In this document: positions 1 to 12,245 of the stretch, piece by piece
How positions within the stretch are numbered: position 1 is the stretch's first letter
Layout of the letters: the number at the start of each line of letters is the position of its first letter
DNA from: Humulus lupulus
Taxonomy: Eukaryota; Streptophyta; Magnoliopsida; Rosales; Cannabaceae
DNA: 64,000 bases
NCBI RefSeq assembly: GCF_963169125.1
Contig: NC_084795.1
Location: 142,761,766-142,825,765, forward strand
Reading direction: 5' to 3'
Notes under the pieces: model-generated
The model's database searches: none
Seen by the model: only the letters and a program-made list of their open reading frames with translations
What the model was told of the DNA's origin: nothing
Translations under genes and position numbers: made by a program

Positions 1-2130
1 ACACAAGCAACGTGCGATGAACGTTTGCTTAGTTTTATTTATATAACTAGAAAACATAGTCGTGCTTCGCGCAGTTTTTTGTAATAATTAAAAAATATAT
101 TTTTTTTGGAGATTGTGTGTAGGGGATTCATTTTTACCCTACTCGTACAACATGCTATTTGTATGGATATGTAAGGGCATCTTGACCGTATTTTTTTTTT
201 CATTATGTTCATTATATAGCGAGCCTCCTTCAGGTTTTTGAGAAATTCTGAATAATTAAAGTACTAAAAATAAAATTCAAACTACTTGTTGTACATGTGC
301 TTTTATTTAATATTAGTATTATTTTATATGCTATGTGTTGTTTTTTTTTTTTTTTATTACATAAATTTTTAAAGATTTTTATATTTTTAGGGTAAAAAAT
401 TTATAAATCATGACTTTTTGCACAATCATTCATTTTTATTAATTTAATTAATAATGTTCTTAATCAAATTAATATCACGTGTATACATGTTGATGTTTTT
501 AATTGTTAAGATATTTTGGTTTTAAATTTGAAATATCAAAACAATAAATCTTCAAGATAAATGTCAATTTATATAAGATTCATTTATTATTATAGTTATT
601 AAAAAATTGTTATTTCTAAATGTCAATTAATATGTCAATTGAAATGTCAAAATAATAAAAAGATAAATACAGATGTAAAATTTTGAAATAAATGTCAATT
701 ATATATGATTATTTATTATTATAATTATTAATTATAAATAAATTAAGATATTTTAAATTTTGAATTTGAAATATGAAACAATAAAAATATTATCATGAAT
801 TGGAAAATCTTCAAGATAAATGTGAATCTATATATGGTTGATATATTATAATAATTATTAGAAAATTACTTATTAATAAATATTAAAAAAAGAGTTACGG
901 AAAAGGCATTGCCGTTATTGAAGATTTTACATATTTTATTTTTTAATTATTTAATAATCATAAATAAAATAAAAAATGTAGAAAAATTAGAAATAGATTA
1001 GAGATTTTGACTTGAATTCTCCTATAATTGAAAAAAAAAACGGGTGACACTTTTCAATTTTGACATTGTCAATTAAAATATATCTGACGATGAATTTTAT
1101 AGGTATTATTTATGTTTTTGCCAAATAAAATTGCTTCAATTGGCTTATCACATTATTGTCAAGGCAATGGTAGTATCACAGATTTTGATTTGTTGATTAT
1201 TTGAGCTTAAGAATAAATGGAACTTGAGTAGCTTAATTATATAAAACCAAGTTTTAAGGGTATTTTTGCTTCCTATTATTAAGTTCATTTATGCATAGAG
1301 ACCGTTTACTTTATTTAGATTTGATGAATTTGATTTTTTGGACATGATTATTGTTTGCCTTGTATGATAACTTCCTAAATGTGTAAATATGTTATTGATC
1401 AGTGGTATTATTCATACTTTTTAGTTTTAGAAGTTGACAGGTGTGATAAGTTATTATATACTATTGCTACTAAAAGATATTGCAATACATATACATATAT
1501 TAAATTTTCTATGTAGCAGCATATTTTGATGGGATAGTAAATTTAGATTTTTTCCATTCTATTTACTCGTATCTCTTTCGAAAAAAAGAAAGGATTATTG
1601 AGAGAGATTATATGCTTTTGTATCATAATTATAAGATTCAATTCAAATTGTACAAAAACTTCACATATTATAATAATAATAATAATATCCATCGAGAATA
1701 ATATTTAATTAATTTAAAAAATAATTATTAAGATATTTTTTGATAAAATATCTTTAATTAAAAAAAAAGTCTACAAAAATAGATATGAACATGTTATTAT
1801 AAATAAATAAAAAATTAATATCTTGTTTAAATTTACAATAATAATAGTAATTTAATTAACCACAAATAAGCAGATAAAAAATAAGATGGTTATATCAATT
1901 TTATTATTTTTTTTCTATTTTTTATTCATTTTAAATAATAATAGTAATTAAATAAATATAAATATATTAAAACTCGTAATAGTTTCCACAACATTGGAGA
2001 TAGTGGAAAATCTTTTGTTTAATGATACTACAGAATCTATTTGAAGATTTATCGATTAACTTATACTTACTAATTTGCTAAAACATTGATGTCTCTTTTC
2101 TCCCAACCACCTCCAACAATCTCAATATCA
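1..2130. other. AT-rich intergenic flank
   Basis: No gene is visible. The stretch is very AT-rich with many poly-A and poly-T runs and no open frame of useful length. The TGTCAATT-type motif recurs between 560 and 700 (see the separate repeat entry). Around 46-75 a CTAG next to a short GC-rich inverted stretch (CGTGCTTCGCGCAG) faintly resembles the end of a minus-strand Helitron, but this is too weak to call. Confidence 0.6.
506..870. repeat. Diverged tandem duplication, about 240 bp apart
   Basis: Two blocks (about 506-620 and 743-870) share the order of motifs TTAAGATATTTT, AATTTGAAATAT, CAATAAA, then ATCTTCAAGATAAATGT and an AT tail ending in ATAATTATTA-like sequence. The second block carries an extra roughly 20 bp before the ATCTTCAAG motif. 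Both are degenerate, so this is an old local duplication in the host flank. No coding content. Confidence 0.5.
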
Positions 2131-2268
2131 CCCACACAACATAAACACGCAATAACATCTAAAACATGGTAGAAAAATAAGATGAAGATGTTAGAATATC
2201 AAGATCAAACCCACACAACATAAACACGCGATAACATCTAAAACATGATAGAAAAATAAGATGAATAT
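2131..2268. repeat. 79-bp tandem duplication, second copy split by a solo LTR
   Basis: Copy 1 runs 2131-2209 and starts CCCACACAACATAAACACGC. Copy 2 starts at 2210 and runs to 2268, then resumes at 4721-4739 after the solo LTR. Copies differ at only a few positions (for example AATAACATC against GATAACATC, and ACATGGTAG against ACATGATAG). The intact first copy is an independent reference for the empty target site and confirms the exact insertion point and the AATAT TSD. Confidence 0.85.
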
Positions 2269-4715
2269 TGTAACACCCTGGTTACCCCAGAACAATTACG
2301 GTGAACCGGAAATTTGACTCGCTACCCGAGTCCTTTGGTTAAAAATGTGCATCTAAGTGTTATTAACAGGCTAAGGTGGAAAACCAATAAAAAGGAAATG
2401 ATATATTTTATTAAATACATAAAACTGTTCATGGGCCCATAAAAACTTTTACAAGTTATTTACAACACAAAATGGTCATTACTGTTTCAAATTTACAAAC
2501 CCACCGACCTAAGCGGCAAAAATAGGGTAAACCCCCTAGTTCCTCTGAGAACTCCTTGGCAGTGGTGATCAAGCGGCCACATATGTACACATCACCACCT
2601 AAGCTCTCCACTCAAGGCTAGGTGAGCTTTTCTTTCCCTTTTCTTGCACCACATAGCACCCATGAGCCAAAGCCCAGCAAGAAAACACAATAATGCATAT
2701 AAATATTAACAACTGATTATCATTATAATCACATAGAGCCTATAGCTCTTAAGCAGATGAGTGATTCAACACTTGAGGTACTGGTAAACCATACTGAGTG
2801 ACTGACAAGTAAGTCACTAGCCTTAACAGATGAGTGAGTGCTGGGTAAGTCACTAGCTTAAACAGTTGAGTGACTGCTGGGTAAGTCACTAGCTTAAACA
2901 GTTGAGTGACTGCTGGGTAAGTCACTATCTTACATAGATGAGAGACTGATGGGTAAGTCTCTAACTTAACAAATGAGTGACTGATGGGTAAGTCACACAA
3001 GCGCTTTTAGTTTTCATCGAACTTGAGGTCGGTCCGGCATTAACGCTCTTCTGAGTCATTTAATGCAGATGTCGATTAGATCTAATCTTTATTGGCTTGC
3101 GTTGAACACGCTAAGGCCGTCCTGACTTATAAGTCAGCACTGTGTGACCACTGCCCAGTACCACTGTCAAACTTGACTAATAAGTCCCAACTTCACAGTT
3201 GATGCTGACACCTTTGCCAAATCTGACTAATTAGTCAGTACCATGTACAAGTGAGCAAGATTTGCTAAGCATTCAATAATCAATCCATGTCCACATTTAC
3301 ACAATCAACATGCCTCATGAACAACCATGCATGTCACATATGGGGTGCAGTTTTCTTACCTCAGGTTTGAGCGAGAAATATAATAAGAACGACTCCTAAG
3401 AACGATCAACCTTTTGGTTCCTTAGCGGTTACCTAATCACAACCAATTATAACCTCCATTAATGAAATTCAACCATGAAAGGGTTTTAACCTAAACCCCA
3501 CTCTCGGGACCTCGAAACATGCCCACACCGTGAGTAGATTCGATCCCGGGCCTTAAGGATTGAAACCCTTAGCCAAAAACCCTTAAAAACACTCAAAACG
3601 AGACTTTGAAGGAACAGAGTAGCGCTGCTCCCTAGCGCCCCAGCACTATTCTCAGAACCCACAACACGCCCAAATGCATCCTATGTAGCGCTATAGCGCC
3701 CTAGGGTGGGTGCTGTAGCGCTACCTCCAGACCAGATACCCCCTGAAACCTCCTTCTTCAACTCCTTCGATTCTAACTTGATTCCAATGCTTCCAAATCC
3801 CATTTTTGGTTCCAAATGAACCCAAAAACCATCCTAACATACCCCAAACAGCACAACCATAAGAACCCTAGCCAAAACTCCCAACAAAACCAAGTATTCA
3901 ACCTAGAAATCACAACTGCAAAACAGAACTAAAACAGGGCAAACCAGGGAATTCAATAGCTAGAAACTTACCCAAAGCTCAGCTTGTGATGCTCTTCAAT
4001 GGAGGAACACTTTCCCAAACTCCCAAGGCTTACTTCCCAAGCTTGAATCCTCAAGAATAGCTCAAAAATCTCAGAGAAAACTGAAGGAAAGATAGGTACG
4101 GGAGAAGCTTCAAGTATACTCTGTTTTTCTACCTCTTTCACAGCCCAAAAATGGTTTATATCTATCCTAGGGGTGAAAAGACCAAAATACCCCTAGGTCA
4201 ATTAAAAGTTTCTAAAGGCTCCCAAGGGAAAAATTGGTATTCCCCACCTATCTAGTTAATCATAATTAATGCTCTCCAATTCCCGCTATTCTCAATAATC
4301 TCAAACATCAATAATTCATATCCCGTTACCCTTTAATTCCCAGTAACACTCTAATCATTAAAATCACCCCGAGACTCTTCCTGAGCCCGAACTTAAACCT
4401 GTTATGACTAGACCGCTAAATAATAATCCAAGATCGTCTCATGCCGAACGACTCGAACAAACCCACATTATAATGTGGTCTCAACAATTTATCACCGACA
4501 TGCATACAAATATACAATTATACCCTCAATGGGCCAAATTACCATCACACCCCTATAATTAAAATGTGGACCCACATGCACGCATATAACATCATATTAT
4601 AATATAATTCACATATACATGCATATTATCAACTAATGGCATAATTAAGCAAGTATGACCCTCCTAGCCTACTAATCCCGCCATTAAACCACATCAGAGA
4701 ATTCGGGGTATTACA
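2269..4715 (-). mobile_element. Solo LTR of a Ty3/gypsy-like element (TGTAAC family)
   Basis: The element is bounded by TGTAACACCC at the left and GGGGTATTACA at the right, with a perfect 5-bp TSD AATAT at 2264-2268 and 4716-4720. It is 2447 bp long and has no gag or pol. It shares the block GAGCCAAAGCCCAGCAAG with the solo LTRs at 28366, 43524 and 45880, so these form one superfamily. The sense strand is probably minus, judged from where this block lies in related LTRs. It contains a 36-bp minisatellite and AGCGCT-rich sequence near 3610-3730. A solo LTR arises when the two LTRs of a full element recombine. Alternative: a non-autonomous element without coding sequence. Confidence 0.85.
2755..3000. 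repeat. 36-bp minisatellite inside the solo LTR
   Basis: About six units of 36 bp, typified by GTGACTGCTGGGTAAGTCAC followed by TAGCTTAAACAGTTGA. The central two are almost identical and the outer ones diverge (ACTGATGGGTAAGTC, ACTGACAAGTAAGTC). The unit length is a multiple of three, which creates an 83-codon open frame on the minus strand with a 12-residue repeat. I regard that frame as a by-product of the repeat, not a gene. Confidence 0.8.
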
Positions 4716-5289
4716 AATATGTTAGAATATCAAGATCAATAATTTAAAATAGAAACTTTAAAGATTAACAAATATTAATAATTGAATAAATACCCGAGAG
4801 GAATGTGTTATCATTAACATGTAAATCAATCAAATTTGGAGATATGAATTGGAATAAAAAATAAATTAGAGTAAAGGAAAATATGATATTAATATATAAT
4901 GTTTAGAATATATATATAGACTTACAAAAAGATATTTATCTATATTTAAATAATAATAAATAAAGTGGTTTGAAGAGTTATTAGAGTGCCACATCATCTC
5001 CTTGGTGCTCTCATTTATATATATATATACTAGTCTGAAAGCACGACCCGATAAAAAGCTAGATATTTTGACATTAATAATGATAATACATTTTTATTTG
5101 TCAATTATCTATAAATAAAAATGATAATAAAAGTCTATTATTTTCTCAATGTTTATAATTTTATAATTATATGAATTTATTTTAAGATCTTCGAGTTAAA
5201 TTTTTTAGCATTAATTAGTAGGTATTCAAATTCTAATAATTATCTTTGATATAATTTTGTGTAAATTATTGTTGAAAAATATATGAAAA
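4716..5289. other. AT-rich flank between the solo LTR and element A
   Basis: No gene is seen. It holds the right TSD copy, the remainder of the 79-bp duplication (4721-4739), a short (TA)n run at about 5014-5030 and the string ACTAGTCTGAAAGCACGACC at about 5029-5048. That string resembles the start of the window (CTAG near a CGTGC motif). Confidence 0.5.
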
Positions 5290-6627
5290 TGTTGTACCCT
5301 GATTTTAGCACGAGTCCATGCACTCAGCTCGGGTACAGCTGACAGATAAATATACAGAGAAATAGCCAAGGAGAACGATATCTGCTTATTATCCACGCGG
5401 ACAACTCGAGATTCATAGTGGTCATACGTGGTGCAAGGCGTCCTGAGTTTATCCCGAACTGAGGATGCAATGGATGTGAAGCGCGAGCTCATAATTTTAA
5501 ATAGCTATCAAAGCACGAGCTTGGAGGAGATATCCAGCTCGTGGTAATTATAGTATATTGCATACTCAGAGATCCCCGGAGACTCGGGATCCTCTTTTAT
5601 ACGTTTATTAATGACCAGACTGTCATATTTATTATCCGAGATGGCAGGAACCTGTTTATTTTATTATCAAATCATATCCCAATATAAATGGAAATTATTC
5701 GTATTAAATGTAGATATTATGTGAATGCGTGATTGACTCACGTGGTTACCTAAACCTGTCCATGGAATTCCCCTATAAAATACTGGGAATATTGGACAAG
5801 AAAGGGGACCATTATTCTGTAATTCCAAAACTCTACCAAAATAGAGAGAGAGAAACAACAATAATATTGACTCGTGGACTAGGAGGATTTTAACCACTGA
5901 ACCACGTAAAAGTTTGTGTTCTTGAGTGAATTCATATTATTTTTCATCACGGTTTACTATTAAGCACTAATTGTCCTTATTATTTCTTAATACATTTGTT
6001 GACCTTGATTTTGGGCAACTGACACGGAGTCAAAATACGCTTGACGTGGATGAATGCCTTGAAAAGAACGTGATCACGAAAATAATAAGAACACGATATT
6101 TTATAGTGGTTCGGCCCCAGAATCTGGTAATAACCTATGTCCACTTAGATTGTTATTGATGTGAGATCCAAAGGAGTGATCAAAGAACTAGGGTTCAATG
6201 AGTTTCACCAACCTCTGAAGAACAATACAATGTGACTAATTTGATAACTCAAATCTCCAGTGATCTAGAAATCAGAAAAGAAAAAAAAGAGCCCCCCTTC
6301 CTTGAGCCCTCCTCTTCTATTTATAAGCTCAGGGAAGATTTACATTGATTTGTTACAGATATTATTTCCTAAATAATCGGATACTCAGGAAATCATGGGA
6401 GATAATTTCGGATTCCATCATAACTGCCTAAGATTTCCTCCGCGTATTACGTGCATACGACCAGACTGGTCGTATGAAGAGACCGATCCCATGATACCGA
6501 ATATCTTCCTGGTCGATAGTCGAACACAGGTTCTGCCAGGTGTCCGCCACGTGTAATTAATGCCTGCCATGTCACTCACTTCTGATTTTTAGGATAACAA
6601 CATTGTTGGCGAAAAATCGCGTCAATA
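5290..6627 (+). repeat. 5' LTR of element A (interrupted by a solo LTR)
   Basis: Starts TGTTGTACCCTG and ends GTCAATA (the usual terminal CA has decayed to TA). It matches the 3' LTR at 36508-37245 along its length. Excluding the inserted solo LTR and one TSD it is 730 bp. A TATA box (CCTATAAAATA) lies at 5772-5782, and the mRNA would start shortly downstream in the GA-rich stretch. Confidence 0.88.
5997..6599 (-). mobile_element. Solo LTR B, D-family, inserted in the LTR of A
   Basis: Bounded by TGTTGACC and GGATAACA with a perfect TSD ACATT (5992-5996 and 6600-6604). It is 603 bp. It is colinear with the 595-bp LTRs of element D, sharing CTGACACGGAGTCAAA near the left end, the TATAGTGGTTCGGCCCCAG block and a large palindrome centred at 6465. 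D codes on the minus strand with its LTRs in this same orientation, so B's sense strand is minus. Removing it leaves the A LTR colinear with its partner. Confidence 0.9.
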
Positions 6628-6650
6628 TTTTGGTGCTTTCATTGAGAGAA
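6628..6650 (+). promoter_or_regulatory. Post-LTR motif of element A (primer-binding-site position)
   Basis: Directly after the 5' LTR lies TGGTGCTTTCATTGAGAG. The same motif follows the 5' LTRs of D (minus strand, 25462-25445) and, with one change, of G. Its position is that of the primer-binding site, and it begins with TGG as expected, but beyond the first bases I do not recognise a matching tRNA. Confidence 0.5.
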
Positions 6651-6687
6651 AATTAGTGCTTCATCAAAATCCCAGTCGATTCTCTTC

Positions 6688-8643
6688 ATGGTGCTCACTC
6701 GCTCAATGCACAATAATGAGATAGAACAGCCTGGTGGGCAGGAGGCCCATCATACCGCTATTTCGAACGAGTGTGGCCTTGAGATCCAGCAACGTCCGAG
6801 AAAACAACTGGCTGGTCATGGCGACACTGGGAGTTCCGCAACATTGCCATAGAATCCAAATCCAAATTACCTAACTGTTGTCGAATTGGAAAACATGCAA
6901 TTGAGAAGTCATCTCGCTAAGGCAAATAGGCAGATTGAGGAGGTTTTGGTTCAGTTACCCCCTTTTGCAACCAATGTTAATGTCGAAAAGAGGCAAAGTG
7001 GGTCTCACAAGTCCCACAGGAATAGTCGATCCAAACCAAGTCGACCAGTCAGAATTTCCATCCTAAGTTCTGTACCTACAAGGCGAGATTACCAAAATGC
7101 TCAACCCAGTGGCCCTCATAGGGGTCATCAGCATGTCAGTCGGTTGGTTAGAATCGCAACCCCAAGTTCGGTGCCTCCTTCACAGGTTCCTAGAAATGCC
7201 CATGGCAATCCACGAGGAGGGGCTGGGACAGGTTCACAAAGACAAAATGTTCCAACAAACCCTCCTACGTCGCGATCGGATCACCAGGCGCACAGAGCTA
7301 GAGACAATGGAGTAGAACATAGGGGGGCTAATTTAGTCTGCTCTGATGGAATAAGGATTGCCTCACCAATAAGGCATCCCCCGTCACCTATAAGACATCT
7401 GACGCCACCTTGTCCTACATGGGACATTCCAGCTTATGGAGACAGTAGGAGAAATCCTCCCCCATCTGCCAATACTTACATCCCACGACACGTGTTGAAA
7501 ATCCAGATCCTCGGCCCCAACCGCGAGCTGTAAGTTTCACAAATGGGAGTTACTGGACTGAAAGTCCTCATAGGGGTAGGTCCGAGGGTGACATAAGAAA
7601 TCAGTTGAGTTCAGCACAAAGCCCTCTATACGATCCACAACCCGATTTGCGCGATCGTCTGAATTCGCAGGGGAGGAATCCAGCTCGGAATGGAGATGTT
7701 AATTATACTCGACAAGAGAGAGGTCCGTCCATAGTACGCGATAATGGGAATAATTCTCCACAAAACCAAGCTCGAGCTTGGAGGGACAATAACCCATCAA
7801 ACACATACAATAGGATGGGAGTTGTTGAACAACCCCCAAGTAACCTAGGGACCAGAGACCAAACCCTCGAGAGACTAGCTTTGATGGAAGAGCAAATGAA
7901 GAGGCTTTTATCTGGAAAAGACAAAGATGATTGCAACTCAGAGGATGAGCTCGAGCCTTGCGCTCCAAATATTGTGGTGACCACATATCTGGTAGGCTTC
8001 AGAATGCCACACATGTCAAAATTTGATGGAGATGGAGATCCGTCAGACCACCTCAGAATGTTTAACACCATGATGATGGCCCACAATGTCGAACTCGATT
8101 TAAGGTGTATTTTATTCCCTGCAACTCTGGTCGAGCCAGCCAGACAGTGGTGTAAGTAATATAAGAGGCATTCCATAAACTCGTGGAAGAAGTTTTCTTC
8201 TGAGTTCAAAAAAGTATTTTGAGCTTCACAGGAAGCTCGGGTTGATACCGATTCACTGGCCAATGTAAAGTACAAACCTAGTGAGACGCTGAAGGCATAT
8301 CTAAGTATGATTGTCAATGTTGCTGCACGAGCTAGGGATGCTGATGACAGCTCCAAGCTCATGGAAATGAGGATGGGAATCCTTGTTGGGGGCGACCTGT
8401 GGCAAGAATTACAGAGAAAAGGAGTTAAGAGTGTGGACGAATTCTTGGCCCAAGCTCAAGAGTGGATTAACCTAGAGGAGGCGCGAGCTTCCGCCGCGGG
8501 AACCAGCCAGACCCCTGTCCATCCCGTTGGAGCGGTAACGAATGTTGCAACTATGGCTCAAAATGTTACCCAGAATAACCAAGAGGGAAATAACAAGAGG
8601 AAGGGAAATGGCGAGGGCGATCAGAGCGGGACAAAGAAAAATA
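6688..8643 (+). pseudogene. gag: gag of element A, N-terminal part (broken)
   Basis: Gag is the retrotransposon structural protein that would form the cytoplasmic particle. The chosen start is ATG at 6688, about 60 bases after the LTR, as in D. The frame has an in-frame TAG at 6850, continues through a Pro/Ser/Arg-rich low-complexity region to 7533, shifts frame near 7540-7600, and resumes to a TAA at 8157. A further stop lies near 8219, then the frame is open to 8643. The stretch around 8000-8160 is the retrotransposon gag domain (FDGDGDPSDHLRMF, then PATLVEPARQWC), which aligns with FDGYGDPVSHV and PATLSEAAQEWF in D. The frame is cut at 8643 by solo LTR C and resumes in phase at 12697. Non-functional. 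Confidence 0.8.
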
Positions 8644-11600
8644 TGTAACGTCCTGCGTTTCGGGTACCTTGAAACGACTCGGGTCAGGATATTTTTTCCC
8701 CGAGTTAAGAATATTATTTTAAATAATATTATATTTGTTTGGAATTTATTTCCATGAGTTATTTCTAGCCAAGTTATTAATTTTGTGTTTAAAAGTCAAG
8801 ATAAGACTTTCGGTCTTGGACCGACACAAAAACCCTAATCGGATAAAAATCTTGAAAAATAAAATGAAAAACTATGGAAAATATATTTTGGGCATAAAAT
8901 ACATTAATAAAAATTAAAATTTGGTCAAAAATAATAAACCTAAGGAAAAATGGAAATTTTAGGGCATTTTGTGTTAAATGCTTAATTTTACCGAATTGGG
9001 GAATTTTATTTCATAAATGGGCCTTAGGTTAAATTTTATTGTGTGATTAATTAAATTAAATGTGAGAGACATTTAATTTAATTATTACGTGTTAAGTTTT
9101 GTTTTTAAAACTTAATAAGAGTGAAAAATGTTATAGGAAGTCAAGTTGGATTTTTCTTCTTAGGAAATATTTATTAACCTTTATAATATATATATAATTA
9201 CATGCATAAATAGAAAGAGGTGGCCGGCCATGTGAAGTTTTAAATGGTGTGAACAAAATTATTTAAGTTTTAAATCTCATTTTAAATATTAGGTTTAATG
9301 GCAAGTGGATAGTAAAACACTCAAGTGTTTTAGGATATTTTAGAGTAGTCTAAACCCTTCTAACCCCCCCCCCCCCTCCCCCCCCAAAAAAAAAAAATCC
9401 GACCCCCTCTCTCTCACAATCACTCTTATCTTTTTTGAAAACTCTCTCTCAAGTTTTCTCTCCATCTTCAACCTCAAGAACGCTAAGAAGGCTTGGAAGC
9501 CTAAGCTTTGGTCTAGGAAGGGTTTCCCTAAGGTAAAGTTTCAAAAAACTTGACTTTGTAAAGTTTTTAACCATAGGTCTTTCAATAGCTAACTATCCAA
9601 GTTATTGGGGGAGTTGGTTAAGGTATTGAAAGAGTTTTGAAGGACTCAAAGCTAGTAGGAACATCAAAACCTAGAGCAATAACAACAAGAGGTAAAAAGT
9701 TTACTTTTATGGTTGTTATTGTATGGTTTTTATTTTAAGCATTATTTTGTATATTTAATGCTTAAAGTTTCTTATTGGTGATGCAATAAGGCTATGGTAG
9801 TAGCTCTATAATTTTTATAATGCTTGTGTGTTGATTTTTGAAAATAGGGACCAAAATCCCTAAAGGTTTTGGTGAGAACCCTAAAACAAAATACAAGTTT
9901 TGAGCTGTGACTTCCAAGGGGTCAAGCATCTACTGTATATTGATTTTGTAAAATTTAATTATACTGTGATGTTGTTGATATTGAGTACATAAAATTGAGC
10001 TTTTGAAACACTCAAAAATATTTAAAAATGAGTGAGTTATGCTATTTCAAAGTTTAAGTAAAAAAACTATTTTTTCGTATTCTTAATTTCGGGACCAAGT
10101 TTGGACAGTCACTGTATAGGACAAATGAACCCAGTTTTTTCTAAAATTTTGTGAACATATTGTTGGCATAACATAATATTCCACTGTAAAATTTGGTAAC
10201 AAAATACGGAACATTTTGAAAGTTATGAAGTGCCAAAGTTTTGAAAAATTAAGGACTTGAAAATAAGGTCATTTTTACCTCATTGTTGGAAAAACATTTC
10301 ACCAATAAAAAATGCTCATTTTGACCTAAGATTTTTCAAAGACCTAAATGGCATACCAAAAATGGAATTGGAAAATTTTGGTAACAATTGGGTAAGTAAA
10401 TTTCAAGTTATGACCTAACAAAGTATGTAGTTCAAAATGTGAAAAATAGGGTTTTCACACTTAGTGTAAAAATGAGATTTTGGAACTTAAGGTAAAAAGT
10501 AAAAGTTTGCTTATTGCAAGATAAAAACTTGATAAGTCTTGAAAACATATTTTGACCTAAAATACGACTTTGAGTTTAGTGAGAATTATTTTTATTAAAG
10601 AATATTTATTCTTTCTAAAAATAAAAGAATTAATTTATTAATACGTTAATAAATTAAAAGAATGTTTAAAACCCTATATTTTGAGAAAATAATTTAGTGA
10701 ATTATTTTTCTAGTAAGTGAACTTGATTAATTGACTTCGGAAAAATTAACTAGTTAAGATGAGAAATTTTTAACGGCTTTCCTAATTAAGATAAAATTAG
10801 GCTATTTTCTTAAAACAGTTTTTAGAGATCAAAACCTTAAGAAAAATAAAAAGAAAATTAAGAGTTTATTTCTTGAAAAATAATTAAGGAATTTAATTAA
10901 TATTTTCTGGATATAATACTGGCTAAAATCTTCTATATATTTAACCGATTTGTTGAAAGTACAGATTGATAGCGATACTTTTAAAGAATAAGATTTTTAG
11001 CAGATTTCGGGAAAATATTATTGTGATACCCGAGCCTAGGTATCGAGACCATAGGATAGGTCTCCCCGAGACTTAGGGTTTAGTCTCAAATATTTTTGTA
11101 TGAATTTCCTTAATGGGTTTAAAACCAAATAAGGATATTTAATCCTTAGTAATGATTTTGAAAATGAACAAACTGCCTAAAATAATAATAATGAATTATG
11201 AAGTGCCATAATTAATCCGAGTATATTGTAGGGATAATTACAGTATTGGCTAAGCATAATTGGACTTTATATTGGAGGGTGAAATCCTACTGAGAGCAAA
11301 GGACTCCAAGCAAGTCAACTTCTATTGTGTTGCTACAACATGAAATGACTATTTTATTGTATGTTAGTATAGAGACACATGCACATATATACACTGTTGT
11401 AGAAAGTTTGCTTAGAGACGTTAGTCTAGTGGGTGCTGATTCAGAAAATATGACCGGTAGATATCCGTCATATTCTAGACGGCTGATCGCCATCACACTA
11501 CTTGATATTATTTATGTCTGGTTCATTACCGCGACGAGTGGCCAAGAGGTGAGGATTGCTAGTTTAAACCTAGGGGCGCCAAAATGAATGGGACGCAGGG

Positions 11601-11814
11601 GCCCTCATGCTTACTTAATCAGTAAACGGGTAGAACCCGAGCAAGTGCTCTGATAAGTTATTCTCGGATAGTAGCCGTGAATATTGGCCATTCAGTGAGA
11701 GTGCCTAGAGATACTAGGGGTTGCCAAGTTTGAGTGAGGATAAACACCCTAGGGGAAACTGCTCACCAACACCACTGATTAACATAGAAGTCTTTGTAAA
11801 CTCGTGTAACTTCG

Positions 11815-11990
11815 ATTACACTCTTAGATAAGTAGTGCTGCCCTAGGTAACTTGATGGTTACCCTTGTGAGGGATTTACTCTTGGATAAGTAGCGATGCC
11901 TTAGGTAACTTGATTGTTACCCTTGTGAGAGATTTAATCTTGGATAAGTAGTGATGCCCTACGTAATGCGATAGTTACCCTTGATGGGGA
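11815..11990. repeat. Three tandem units of about 58 bp inside solo LTR C
   Basis: The units share CTTGGATAAGTAGTGATGCC followed by CTAGGTAACTTGATGGTTAC and CCTTGTGAGGGATTTA. The last unit is the most diverged (CTACGTAATGCGATAGTTAC). No function is evident; it is a short internal array typical of long LTRs. Confidence 0.75.
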
Positions 11991-12107
11991 TATTTATTGG
12001 CTAGATCTTAGTGTTGAGATTCGGTTCTCTCTTACAAATTAGCATTTATGCTGGAGGGCGTGTTACGCTCGAATTGTTGGAAATTGTCGAGCGTTTGTCT
12101 CAAATTA

Positions 12108-12245
12108 TATTGTTATATATTATATCTGCTTGCTCTGGGATTTTCTGAGTGCAGGGTTTTATTTGTTGATAAGAAATAGTTGTGATATAATATATCTGCT
12201 TGTTCTGGGATTTTCTGAGTGCAGGAATTTATTTGTTTATATGAA
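12108..12245. repeat. Direct duplication of about 65 bp inside solo LTR C
   Basis: Two copies of ATATCTGCTTG(C/T)TCTGGG followed by ATTTTCTGAGTGCAGG and TTTATTTGTT appear back to back. They differ at a handful of bases, so the duplication is fairly recent relative to the rest of the LTR. Confidence 0.75.

Noticed and set aside
1..80. Helitron 3' end on the minus strand
   Set aside because: CTAG with a nearby partial hairpin is suggestive, but no 5' TC end, helicase or second copy was found in the window.
2749..3000. 83-codon minus-strand ORF with a 12-residue repeat
   Set aside because: Produced by a 36-bp minisatellite inside a non-coding solo LTR; no domain and no conserved start.
2755..3000. 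CRISPR array
   Set aside because: The units are contiguous tandem copies without unique spacers, and the genome is a plant.
9364..9398. Assembly artefact at the poly-C/poly-A junction
   Set aside because: Suspicious homopolymers, but the flanks are coherent solo-LTR sequence with intact TSDs, so at most the run lengths are uncertain.
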